The notes under the pieces are model-generated. The model did no database searches. It was not told where the DNA came from and worked only from the letters and a program-made list of their open reading frames with translations. This document shows, piece after piece, positions 1-9,537 of a DNA stretch of 64,000 nucleotides. How positions within the stretch are numbered: position 1 is the stretch's first letter; each line of letters starts with the position of its first letter. The position numbers and the translations under genes were made by a program. The stretch comes from Dillenia suffruticosa (Eukaryota > Streptophyta > Magnoliopsida > Dilleniales > Dilleniaceae), in contig JAVTVX010000015.1 in assembly GCA_033439265.1 (NCBI GenBank), forward strand, positions 24,109,947 to 24,173,946, written 5' to 3'.

Positions 1-1052
1 GTCTCTTTGCCGGTAGCTACTAGGGTTATGAATTGTTTTTCCATGGTTGAATCACTAATACAAGTATGCTTCTTTACTAATACAATTCTTCTTTACATGC
101 ATCTCCGGCTAGTATAAAAACCAAATCGAATATAGAGCTGTTGTCACTTACACTAATTATTCAACTTTTAGCACCTAAGGCATTTGTTATAAAACGATTT
201 CAGATTAGTATTTCTTTTTTAGGTAACAAAGAATGCAACTTATCCATTTTCAATATTCAATACGAGAAGTATTTGTATATTTGGTTAGTTTATCAACCGC
301 AAATAAAATATCAAGAATAGTACAAATAGCATCAAATACATCAGATTGTCTATTGCACTAACATATTCTAATTGCACTGTTTTATATTAACTTGTAGTTG
401 ACATTTTTGCATGATGCACAATATTCAATGGCCATATCCAAAATTCTTGTCCTAGGGAAAAACTAAACACTTCAATCAAATATGGTACTTTCACCTCGTG
501 TGTCAAAGAGGAGGGAGGAAAGAGTATCACGACTTGGGGTTCCCTATTTTCTTGTTTAAATCCAATATCTTTTGTATACAATTATGTACATATATCAGGT
601 CATCGAAGGTATGGAGGCTTAAGATACAAGGTCTTAAATTTAAGAAGAATTAGCTTTGTCTTGACCGAAAGATTATGATATAAAAGGTATTTCGTATCTT
701 GATAGAAACAAAATATGAATAAAAAAGTCAAGAATTTTTTATCGGACGATACTAAAAGCTTCTATTTGAAAATCAGATCTCGAATTCAAATTTATTCCCT
801 TCACTGCAACAATACCCTCTTTACCGACTATGATTAACTACATGTAAGCATTCACAGGAACGATATATGCTAAGTTGGAAATTGCAGAAATTTCAAAGAG
901 ACAAATATTTATGCTTTCCTTAAGTAATAAAAACTACATAGAAGAAAGAAAATATTTTACCTTGTCCTTGATTACTATAAAGCAGACTGATAAACTTGCT
1001 ATGCAGTTCTTCTCCAAAGTAACAACTGCAATGTTGCTTCAAAATTATGGAC
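1..1052. other. No gene recognised
   Basis: This is AT-rich sequence with only short chance reading frames. It lies downstream of the putative minus-strand terminal exon at 1053-1238, so part of it may be that gene's 3' untranslated region. No polyadenylation site, repeat or RNA gene could be assigned. Confidence 0.4.
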
Positions 1053-1238
1053 CTACTCTACATCATATCTCCAATTTTCTGGGTCACTCCAAGATGATTT
1101 GTGAGCTGCCTTTTCGGTCGCATTCAAGGATGTATATTTCCTCCAATCCTCAAGGGTGACTCTAAGGTCCTTAACCTTAGTGTTGTCTTCCATGGCCGCC
1201 TCCCTTAGCACCTTTTCAAGTTCGGTTTCTTTCTTTAC
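1053..1238 (-). CDS. Possible terminal coding exon of an unrecognised gene
   Basis: On the minus strand an open stretch of 61 codons ends in TAG at 1055-1053. It is preceded directly by a plausible 3' splice site (CCGCAG at 1244-1239). The peptide starts VKKETELEKVLREAAMEDN, continues with a charged segment containing KVKDLRVTLEDWRKYTS, and ends DPENWRYDVE. The base composition is clearly less AT-rich than the flanks, and the residues are charged and helix-prone, unlike the low-complexity peptides of chance frames here. I do not recognise the family. No further exon could be joined to it in 1239-2157, and the LTR starting at 2158 may have separated it from the rest of its gene. It could be a real last exon, an exon relic, or chance; the start is set only by the splice-site reading. 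Confidence 0.35.
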   Translation of the reverse strand, partial: VKKETELEKVLREAAMEDNTKVKDLRVTLEDWRKYTSLNATEKAAHKSSWSDPENWRYDVE

Positions 1239-2157
1239 CTGCGGAGCATTGACATTAATTCAAAAAATGACCATCTAGCTACATTAATGCTCTAAAGCAA
1301 ATTGAGGAAATGAGAAAATTAAGAAAGATGAGTATCATTACAAGTATGCTGTTGTCAAAGAATCATTCCAAGTATAGTTCAGCCCTTGATACCTCGTCTT
1401 ATAGTTAAGAAGATGATGCTATTTAGCGACGCAACAGCTGATAATTTTTAGGTTCATATCATCTCTAGTTTTGATCTTTATGAGTACTATTGGGAGAGGA
1501 AGTCCATTTCGATTCGCAATGAATAGCATAATTCTAGTTGAAATATAACAAGATCACGCTTATCACTGGTATGTCCTTAAATTACTTAAAAGAATAGCCC
1601 AAAAACTTGCTTACAAATTTCTTAAATTACTTTGTCTGCTATATATTTAGTTGTTCAAAACCAACACATAAAAAGAAGAGAAGGAAAGACTCCTTGTGGA
1701 AACATGAACCAACTAGCACATGCACCACATGACACGATCACAAACTAAGAAACTGCATACTGACCATGGAGGAGTAGAATCCGCGGCCAGAAAATAGGGA
1801 AGACAATGCAGAGGGGCCATTAAAGTAAGATGACAGTGGTAGAAGTTCAAAAGGGTTCGTTGAGTTGCAAAGAGCCGTGCATGAAATTGGAATCACTGAA
1901 CACAAAGCCCAATCTTAAGAACCAACCGGATAAGTATTTGACCCCCAGATTCAGGCCACTTTTCGGCAATGCACCCACCTTTGCTGCAAAAGATCCCAAC
2001 CGGATTGATCATTTTGAGTGTCCGAGTTAAGACTCTATCAGCTCTCACGGTCATTTGAAGCTAGCAAACCTATACATATGTATACACATATTTTAACGAC
2101 TGTAGTGTTGCAAATTAGGAGTGTGGTTGATGATTACTAGTTCAATGAAGAATTCTT
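1239..2157. other. No gene recognised
   Basis: Mixed-composition sequence between the putative exon and the LTR. A 66-codon plus-strand frame at 1830-2030 has ordinary composition but no recognisable domain. If the exon at 1053-1238 is real, this should be its upstream intron. Confidence 0.4.
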
Positions 2158-3722
2158 TGTCACACCCCGAATCTCCCGTTGAGCACACGACAACTGTCAC
2201 GTTATTTTATTATACGGGTAGCATCTTCCCATATACTGAAATAACGCAAAACATTCAACCTGTTTAAAAATAACTCAAATATCAACTTAACAACCATTCT
2301 ATGTCATCCAATATCAAAAGCATGCATTTTCACACAATTTAAAGATCAATTCGATCTATCCCTGTTTATACACGCATGCAAATGAGCCAACCTGACCATT
2401 TCAGAATTCTCATCATTTACAATATCAAAATAGTTCAAAATTTACGATGATGTATCCAAATGTCCCAATTTAAACAACAAAAATTGTAAGAGAAGTATTT
2501 GAATCAAGAAAATACAAGTTCACTATCATAGGAGTATGGATTTCTCAAATACTTACCTAAAGAATACTAAACTAGTATTTAATAAATCCAATCAAAATAA
2601 AATGTATAAAAATTTCCTTTTATGGATAACTCTACACCAACTCAAAATAAAGTCTTCATTTCAAATATCTAACTATATTCAGCAACTATCTTCTTCAGTT
2701 CGGCTCCAAAGCAATGTCTTCCACCTTTGGTTCCTCTAAAAAAAAATTAGAAAAGAGGGGTGAGTATTTAACATCCCAATGAGCGGAGTAAAATGGTATG
2801 CAATGCATAAATGAAGAGTGAAAATGGTTATCCCAAATCATATACAAAATACATTACCATAAATGAAAACATTTATATAAAATAACTTATTTCAAACTAC
2901 CATGACTCATGCGAACAAAATAAATAATTTACATTCATTTTCCATAATTTTAGAATATGCCGAAATCATTATTTTGTCAATAGCTGTTGATAGGATCCGT
3001 CAAGAAAATTTTCACTATTTTCTAAAAATCTTTTACACCTTGGCGTTGGTCTGGAGCTCCGTGGGGTGCATCTACTTTATTACGGCGGCTTGGGAAGGCT
3101 CTCTAACCCACCTACCACAAAACCAAATTAAACAGTCTTAATCACGCCGTCCCAATGGCCCGATCCATTGCAAGACTTAAACTATAGCCCTTTTCCAGCA
3201 CCATGTTACCAAATTCAATTTATAAATCAATTCAGACTCAAATTTCAATGTAGAGCAATAATACATGTTTCGTATGAATATTCAATTATAACACGATACA
3301 AATAATTCAATAATTTAGTACAAGAGCAATGGATTTATTCAAATTTCATTTGAGGCACACCATATTCACAAAATATTATAAATCTAGTTCAAACTCATTC
3401 TAAAATTCAATTTATAAAATATAATTGAAATTAGTTTACTCATTTACATGAAACATAATAGTCCACTCACTTCAGGAGGGTATTCACTTCCTATATATTA
3501 TCAGCTCTAAAGAAATCTCATTTCAACTCTAATGGATTGTCATAAATTAACAATAACAATTTTCTAGTCATTTTTCCTTAAATTCAAAGGTTTACAAATT
3601 TTTCCTAATTTTATTTAAACCTTAATTTCTCTGATTCATGCATGTACATTCTAATTTCATCAATTGTACCTCATTTATATGTAAATAAATTTTTCATTTT
3701 CATTTTCATTTTCCCCCAAATT

Positions 3723-4160
3723 TTAACTATTCACAAATTTAGAGTTTTTGATCTTCCTATGAAATTCCACCAAATCTTGAGTCTCAACATCGTCATAGGA
3801 TTCATCACTCGTCTGCTTCCCATAAACATAAGAAATTACACAATCAGCAAAGATGGTCATCAAATACCCAGCACAAGCCAACAAGAAAGCAAAAAGGTAG
3901 GATTTATCAGTCAAATCCCCAAAAGTCTCGTTAACATCACTCAAAAAAAAATGCATCAAAGCAATTCCCAAAAAAACCCCACCAGCAAATTGTGTCCCTA
4001 GCAGCAAAAAAGATACCCTCATTCCATTTCATGAAATGCGGTGAAACCCCACCAATAAAAGTCCCAACAAATATTATGATCAAGCACCAAATTTTGGTCA
4101 AGACTAGAGATGCAAACTTAGTTCAAAGATCTGAGGTCAATCATCGATAGTTGAAGAGAG
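3723..4160 (-). pseudogene. ZIP-family metal transporter fragment inside an LTR
   Basis: A minus-strand frame from 4022 reads [20 protein letters not shown] and then a segment including [19 protein letters not shown] and [11 protein letters not shown]. This is the conserved TM2-TM3 region of plant ZIP zinc/iron transporters (ZIP2/ZIP11-like). Homology continues upstream in another frame ([19 protein letters not shown], then HFMKWNEG), so a one-base shift lies near 4020-4030; further upstream a DLRS-type motif is again out of frame and has a stop. A run of nine T's has also added a codon near the MHF motif. The histidine-rich loop and the metal-binding helices TM4 and TM5 are absent, so it cannot be a transporter. 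It lies wholly within the LTR bounds and on the LTR's own strand, which suggests capture of a host exon. Homology is clear; the capture route is inferred. Confidence 0.75.
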
Positions 4161-4189
4161 AGATCGTCCCCTTCACCATTGCCCTGTTG

Positions 4190-4345
4190 TCTTCGACGAA
4201 ATGAGAAAGTAGAGAAGCAAAGAGAGAGAGATGAGGAATCGAGAGAGGGAGAGAGTAAGAGAGAGAAGAAGGAGATGAGGTGGGTTTTCGAGAAAGGGAA
4301 TTGAGAAAGTGGGGGAGAGGGAAGAGAGAATAAGTGGGGTTTGGT
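4190..4345. repeat. GA/CT-rich low-complexity tract
   Basis: Purine-rich on the plus strand (many GAGAGA runs), and therefore CT-rich in the direction of the LTR. It lies in the part of the LTR expected to hold the promoter and leader, where CT-rich tracts are common. Confidence 0.6.
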
Positions 4346-4418
4346 TTGACTTTTCTTTTTTTTTGTATTTTTTCCTATTTCTTTTTCTTTTTCCTTTTTC
4401 CTTTTTCTTGGTGCTACA

Positions 4419-5075
4419 ACATTTAACCCCCTAAAAGAAATTTTGTTCTCGAAATTTAAATTAAAATTTATATATAAAAAAGTTGTAGGTATTGCTTCCG
4501 CATTAATTCTTCAGTCTCCCAAGTCTATTCTTCTACTTGGTTATTTCTCCACAATACTTTACCATTAGGATTTGCCTATTTCTTAATTGTTTGAGTTGTC
4601 GATCTATGATTTGTACTAGTTGCACCTTGAAACTCAAGTCTGGATTCAACTCTCCTAGTGGGGCTTCTAACACATGGGAGGGATCTGACAAGTATTTTTT
4701 CAATATAGAAACGTGAAAAATATCATGAATCCTTTGTAACTCTGGTGGCAATTCAAGCCGATAAGCCACTTTTTCAATTCTTTTGTGAATATTGAAGGGA
4801 CCGATATAACGAAAATTCAATTTTCCCCGTTTTTGAAATCAGATTATACCCTTTCAAGAAAATATTTTTAAAAATACCATATCTCTAATTTCAAATTCCA
4901 AAGACCTCCTCCTTTTGTCGGCGTAGCTCTTTTGTCGATCCTGACCTGCCTTCATTCTTTCTCAAATCATTTTCACATTTTCCTTGGTCGCTTCAATCAA
5001 CTCTACGCTTTCAATTTTCCTCTCACCAACCTCGTCCCAACATAATGGAGTTCGACATTTCCTTCCACTACAACC
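4419..5075 (-). pseudogene. Gypsy polyprotein C-terminus (integrase tail/chromodomain)
   Basis: Minus-strand translation gives GRKCRTPLCWDEVGERK near 5070-5020, then a segment with RQKSYADKRRRSLEFE, then FRYIGPFNIHKRIEKVAYRL followed by IHDIFHVSILKKYL. These are the standard landmarks of the integrase C-terminus of Tekay/Del gypsy elements. Stops and frameshifts lie between the pieces (for example around 4850-4950), so it is non-functional. The frame runs to a stop near 4530 and is followed by the polypurine tract and the LTR. Homology stops abruptly at about 5075, inside the integrase, where the foreign repeat block begins. The missing integrase core resumes near 9538. Confidence 0.85.
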
Positions 5076-5089
5076 TCATCGATTTTAAA

Positions 5090-5935
5090 GGAGTAGTAAG
5101 AGTTATTACATTTATCCTCTCGGTTGTAAAAATGGTAGTAAGAATTATTATATTTATCGTCATTTTTGTAAGGGGGTTAGTAAAAATTACTACCTTTATC
5201 ATCATTTGTAAAAGATTAGTAAAAATTACAATTTTTATGTCACATTGTAAATGGTAAGTAAAAGTTACTACTTTTTTATCAGTTTAAGGGTTAGTAAAAG
5301 TTTTTATCTTTATTATCACTCAATGACTTAATATCACCGTTAGAATTGGTATAACTATTTATTGTCGCTAATGAAATAATAGTATGTTAGAAATATTATA
5401 AATTTTATTGTCGATAAATACAAATGTTAGTAAATATTACTACAATACTGTAAGATCTTAGGACATAGGAAATATGAATTCTTTATTGTCACACATTTAC
5501 TGTTGGGTTAGTAGATATTACTATATTTATTGTTGTTTACAGAAGTATTAGGTTAGCAAATATTATTACATTTATTGTCGCTTATTGGATTAATAAATAT
5601 TACTACTTTTATTGTCATTGTCGTTTATGGAGTCTTTGGTCAGTAAATGTTACTATTTTATTATCGCTTACAGAATTATGAGTCAATAAATGTTACTGCC
5701 TTTGACATCGGTTACAGAAATAATTTGTTAGTAAATGTTATTACATTTATTATCGTTGGATAGTAAATATTACTACTTTTTATAGAATTGTTGTTGGTGA
5801 GTAAATTCTACTAGCTGAACATGTGTTATTTGTTACTTAATATTGGTAACCAAATGTTACTACTTTTTTGGGTCTGTTATCACAAAATTAGTAAATGTTA
5901 AGATATGTCAATACAAATAATATAAAGAGTTAGAA
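5090..5935 (+). repeat. Left arm: degenerate TTAGTAAAT...TACTAC repeats
   Basis: More than ten degenerate copies of a motif close to GTTAGTAAATATTACTAC followed by TTTATTGTCG occur at irregular spacing of roughly 50-80 bases. Each core motif is itself partly palindromic (AGTAAATATTACT). There are no convincing coding frames. Confidence 0.7.
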
Positions 5936-6389
5936 AATATTATAAATACCGTATCTTAGGAAATAAAGTACATTGTATATCATCATGAAATATACATGAT
6001 AATATTATAGATACATTACAAGAGAAAGAAAAAAATGATAATGTTACAGACACATTACAAGAGAAAGAAAAAGATTGTAACTTTTGGTCAGTACATATCT
6101 TCATATCTTCTGAAATGAAATGTTCATGCCAAAAATGTTGACTTAGAGCACCCAAAAAATTCCAGTGTCTGTGGCATCCGGTTCCAGAATCCAGCGTGAT
6201 GTGTGGTATCATTCTATAGTAATGAAATTAATATAATTATAAGGTATATTAAAAAAACTTGTACATTTAAATATTAACTTTCGGGATGGACTGAGGAAGT
6301 GGTGATGATGATGATGAGGTTTCAATATGGATTCCCAGCATCTTGTATCTTATATCCGATGAAGCTAATAATATAAATACAAATAATGT

Positions 6390-6860
6390 GATTATTGTCC
6401 AGAAGTAAAAGTAGTTAAATTATGGTAAAAAGTAAAGAAATGATACTTGTATCTCAACACAGCAATGAGCCTTGCTTCATTAACGAAATTCAACAATTCA
6501 TCTTGTTGGTCACTTTTGGCATGCATAGCAATATGCATAAGAATATTGCTTACCAGATTAGTAAGATTTTGATTTTTTTTCATTAATCGTTTATCATAAC
6601 AGTCATATGTTCGTTCTCAGGTTTGCTTGAATGCTGCCGTTGTGATTGAGTTATAACTTTGCCAACACATCTGATTCTTCCTCTAGAATCAAGCCCTTTT
6701 AACTTTGGAAATGGGTTGAAAATATTTGATGGAATGAGATTTCATTTGAGTTAGAAATTTTGAGAGATGAGATAGAGAAGAGTTTTTGAAGGAAATAACA
6801 AGTTTTGATATTTGTAGAGGGAGAAGGAGTTTGTAACATATATATTTGGTTTAATTTTAG
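6390..6860 (-). pseudogene. Vestigial coding region inside the repeat block
   Basis: Minus-strand reading gives KLKGLDSRGRIRCVGKVITQ and a further 20 codons in one frame (about 6702-6585). An overlapping second frame starting at 6583 begins MKKNQNLTNLVSNILMHIAM and then contains DELLNFVNEARLIAVLRYK. Next comes a possible intron and a short open piece near 6370-6290 with a run of serines. Codon-like composition and a CT-rich leader upstream (about 6840-6740) suggest a decayed gene, perhaps the element's own protein or a captured host piece. I do not recognise a family. Stops and frame changes argue against function. Coordinates are approximate. Confidence 0.35.
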
Positions 6861-6866
6861 TTTTTA

Positions 6867-6874
6867 GCGCCAAA
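6867..6874 (-). promoter_or_regulatory. E2F-type site (TTTGGCGC)
   Basis: On the minus strand the bases read TTTGGCGC, a perfect match to the plant E2F consensus TTTSSCGC. It sits about 150-170 bases upstream of the vestigial frame's first ATG candidates, with a second GC-rich core (ATGGCGGG) at 6889-6896. The match is seen; function is inferred. A single eight-base match can occur by chance. Confidence 0.35.
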
Positions 6875-7044
6875 TAAATTTTTTAAAACCCGCCATTTTG
6901 CCTAATTTATCACATTTTAGTTTTTGAATTTTTTGTTGTTTATCTCTCTTTTTTATAGTTTGAATAATTAACAGAAAATTTTGATTTTGACGTATTATTG
7001 TATAACTCTATGAAATAGCAGTAAGTATTACTACCACATTATTA

Positions 7045-7290
7045 GATCGGGTGCATGCCTGCACGGAACAACTGTCGGCAGAGCCACCCAGGCAAGCGTG
7101 CCCGTAAATGCCTGCACGCGGCACAACAGGCGGCTGAGCCGCCCAGGCAAGTGCCCATGAAAATCCCTGCACGCAGCACAACCGACGGGTGAGCCGCCCA
7201 AGCAAGCGCGAGCGCAAATGCCTACGCGTGGCACAACCGGCGGTTGAGCCGCCCAGGCAAACGCCCGCAAATGCCCTCACGGCACAACTT
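7045..7290. repeat. GC-rich minisatellite, ~55-bp unit, about 4.5 copies
   Basis: Units begin about 7050, 7107, 7163, 7219 and 7272 and share ATGCCTGCACGCGGCACAAC, then a segment like GGCTGAGCCGCCCAGGCAAG. The array is an isolated GC island in otherwise very AT-rich sequence. The repeated amino-acid patterns of all three minus-strand frames across it are by-products of the repeat, not genes. Confidence 0.85.
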
Positions 7291-7299
7291 GTGGTTCAA

Positions 7300-7875
7300 C
7301 CAGCATCTTATTATCATTGTTACCACAATAAAAATCATTATTACTGGAATTAAAATAATTGTTACCATTTGTACGAAAAGAAAGTAGTAATTCTTACCAC
7401 TTGTTATCATGCTACCCATTTATTACCAATTGTTACCATTTTTACGATATTCTATTATATAAATTTTATATAATTATTGTATTATCATTTATTACATTGG
7501 ATCAAGATCACTTGTTACCCCTTATTATCATTATTGCCACAATAAAAATCATTGTTATCAGAATTACTATTGTTATCATTTGTTACCATTTGTATGAAAA
7601 GAAAGTAGTAATTCTTACCACTTGTTACCATGCGATCCACTTGTTACCAATTGTTACCATTGTTACGATATTTTATTATACAAATTTTATATAATTATTG
7701 TCTTATCACTTGTTATATTGGACCACGATTAATTGTTACTAGTTATTATTATTGTTATTACAATAAAAATCATTGTTACAAGAATTAAAGTAATAGTTAT
7801 CATTTGTTACCATTTGTATGAAAGTGAAGTGGTAATTCTTATCATTTGTTACCATACGACCCACTTGTTAAATAT
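7300..7875. repeat. AT-rich tandem repeat, period 221-224, about 2.5 copies
   Basis: The landmark GTA(C/T)GAAAAGAAAGTAGTAA occurs at 7371 and 7592, with a diverged copy at 7816. The intervening sequence is similar in each unit, with many TTGTTACCA motifs. It follows the GC-rich array directly. No coding sequence; the 111-codon frame at 7359-7694 comes from the repeat. Confidence 0.8.
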
Positions 7876-8069
7876 GTTAATGTATATTTTATATTTTAGT
7901 ATTTATAATTAAGGAATATGATAATTAAATAGTCGTTATTTGATAATTAAAATGTAACCGTACCTCAATAACATTATTTAAATTTAATAATTATTTGATA
8001 TTTATAATAGAACATGATTATTGAAATTAGAAAGTTGTATTATTTAGTAATACAAAATTATTAATACCA

Positions 8070-8230
8070 TTTTATATTATTATATAAATCCGTGAAATAG
8101 TAGTAAGTATTACTATCATGTTACTAGATCAGGCGCATGTCTATGCGGCACAACCGTAGGCAAAGCCACCCAGGTAAGCACACCCGCAAATGCCCTCGCG
8201 GCACAACCTGCGACTCAACCGACACCTTAA
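8070..8230. repeat. Second copy of the 6990-7290 junction, with a shortened GC array
   Basis: Sequence from about 8070 (AAATAGTAGTAAGTATTACTA) through the GC-rich units at 8128-8225 matches that from about 7005 to 7290. The GC array here is reduced to about two units, the second abbreviated. This points to an internal duplication of about 1.1 kb within the block, or two copies of one element. Confidence 0.7.
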
Positions 8231-9537
8231 TTTAAAATAATAATTTTATTATTTTAAATAACAAAACATTTATATTATTAATAAAATCATATGAAATCTT
8301 TAAATTATATTACTAAATTTATTATATATGAAATTATGAAATTATATTATTAAGTTTGTTATATACAATCATTAAATATATGAAATTAATAATTTTTATT
8401 ATATAGTGTCATAATACACTTTATTATATTTTTTTATGAATATATAATTTTAAATAAAATCATATATTACAAAAAGTTATATATTTTTTATATTATTATT
8501 ACTACATTATTTATATATGATTATATTATTTAAAATAATAATATTTGATACTTAATTTATAATTTAAATTTCATTATAATTAAGTAATGTGACTTCAAAT
8601 CATGTGTTTTGGATGGATTACATACGATGAATATGAAGAGTATGAGTATGAGTTATTTAAATTAATAATAGCAATTAGATATGTTAATGTTAATTTATAT
8701 TTTAGATTTTATAATTAAAGAGTATGATAATTATATTTAATATTATTTATTTAGAAAAGTAAGGAGTTGAAATCAAAATCTGATAGCAAACTTTACAATA
8801 ACAATAAAAAGCTAAAATAATTAAATGAAATATGATAAAATTAATAATTAAAAGAAATATTAAGAAAATTAAGGAAGCTACACTTATTACAACAACGAAA
8901 ATGGCTTATGGAGACGGACGAATAATTATATATTATTTTATACAATTATACAATTATATAATATCATTTGTTATTACAAGTGTCATATTATACAAATTTA
9001 ATTATCCATAAGTGTTAATAAGTAAATGAAATATCGTTTGTTACCGTGCCATATTATATAAATTTTATATAATTATTGTCTTACCATTTGTTATATTGTT
9101 ACCATTTGCTTAAAATCACTCGTTAGCATGCTATATTATACAAATTTTTAGCATGCTATATTAGACAAATTTTATACATTTATTGGTTTACCACTAGTTA
9201 CATGAAATTATTATACATCACTCATTATCATTTATTATCGTAACGAAAATCACTTGTAACTATTTGTTATCATATCATATTATACAAATTTTATACAATT
9301 ATTGTTTTACCATTTGTCACCGGTAATATATAATAACTGTTACTATATAATCACAATAAAATATACTAACATTTACTATTATAAAAATAGATGTGAAAGA
9401 TAATAAATTTATTTGTCTCTTATGATATGATAGTAATATTTACCATTAAACAAATCATAATAGTACAATTAACAGATAATAATGTATTATGTAACCGCAA
9501 AAAAAATAGTAACATTTATTATAAAATAGTAACATTT
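8231..9537. other. Very AT-rich tail and right arm of the repeat block
   Basis: Largely A/T sequence with scattered TTGTTACCATTTG motifs. The last 180 bases (about 9360-9537) carry ATAGTAACATTTACTAT repeats, the inverted form of the left-arm motif. No gene was seen. Confidence 0.55.

Larger units (their letters stand above)
2158..4418 (-). mobile_element. 3' LTR of a Ty3/gypsy (Tekay/Del-like) retrotransposon
   Basis: Read on the minus strand the block starts TGTAGCACC near 4418 and ends GGGTGTGACA at 2158, giving the usual TG...CA termini. Immediately upstream (higher coordinates) lie a purine-rich tract around 4419-4440 and then the end of a gypsy integrase/chromodomain frame. That is the normal order pol - polypurine tract - 3' LTR. 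The first few hundred bases, 4418 to about 4180, are a long CT-rich leader on the minus strand, as is common in this lineage. The LTR is about 2.26 kb, long but acceptable for chromoviruses. No partner LTR with these ends is present, so the target-site duplication could not be tested. Confidence 0.7.
5076..9537. mobile_element. Foldback-like repeat-rich block inserted in gypsy integrase
   Basis: This 4.46-kb block separates two parts of one gypsy integrase frame, so it is very likely an insertion; about 130 codons of integrase are also missing. Its left arm (about 5090-5935) repeats TTAGTAAATATTACTAC-like units on the plus strand. Its right end (about 9360-9537) repeats the inverted form, such as ATAGTAACATTTACTAT. 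Arms of short subterminal repeats in opposite orientation resemble foldback or Mutator-like elements with repetitive termini. The interior has vestigial coding sequence (6390-6720), an E2F-like motif, GC-rich minisatellites and about 222-bp tandem repeats. No target-site duplication was found and the exact ends are uncertain. A nested or composite origin is equally possible. Confidence 0.5.

Noticed and set aside
7008..7280. Three overlapping minus-strand frames rich in Gly/Ala/Arg/Cys
   Set aside because: They are translations of the GC-rich minisatellite in different phases.
5045..9537. CRISPR array or centromeric satellite
   Set aside because: The repeats are degenerate, irregularly spaced and partly palindromic, and this is a plant genome. 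The block is bounded by a retrotransposon frame on both sides.
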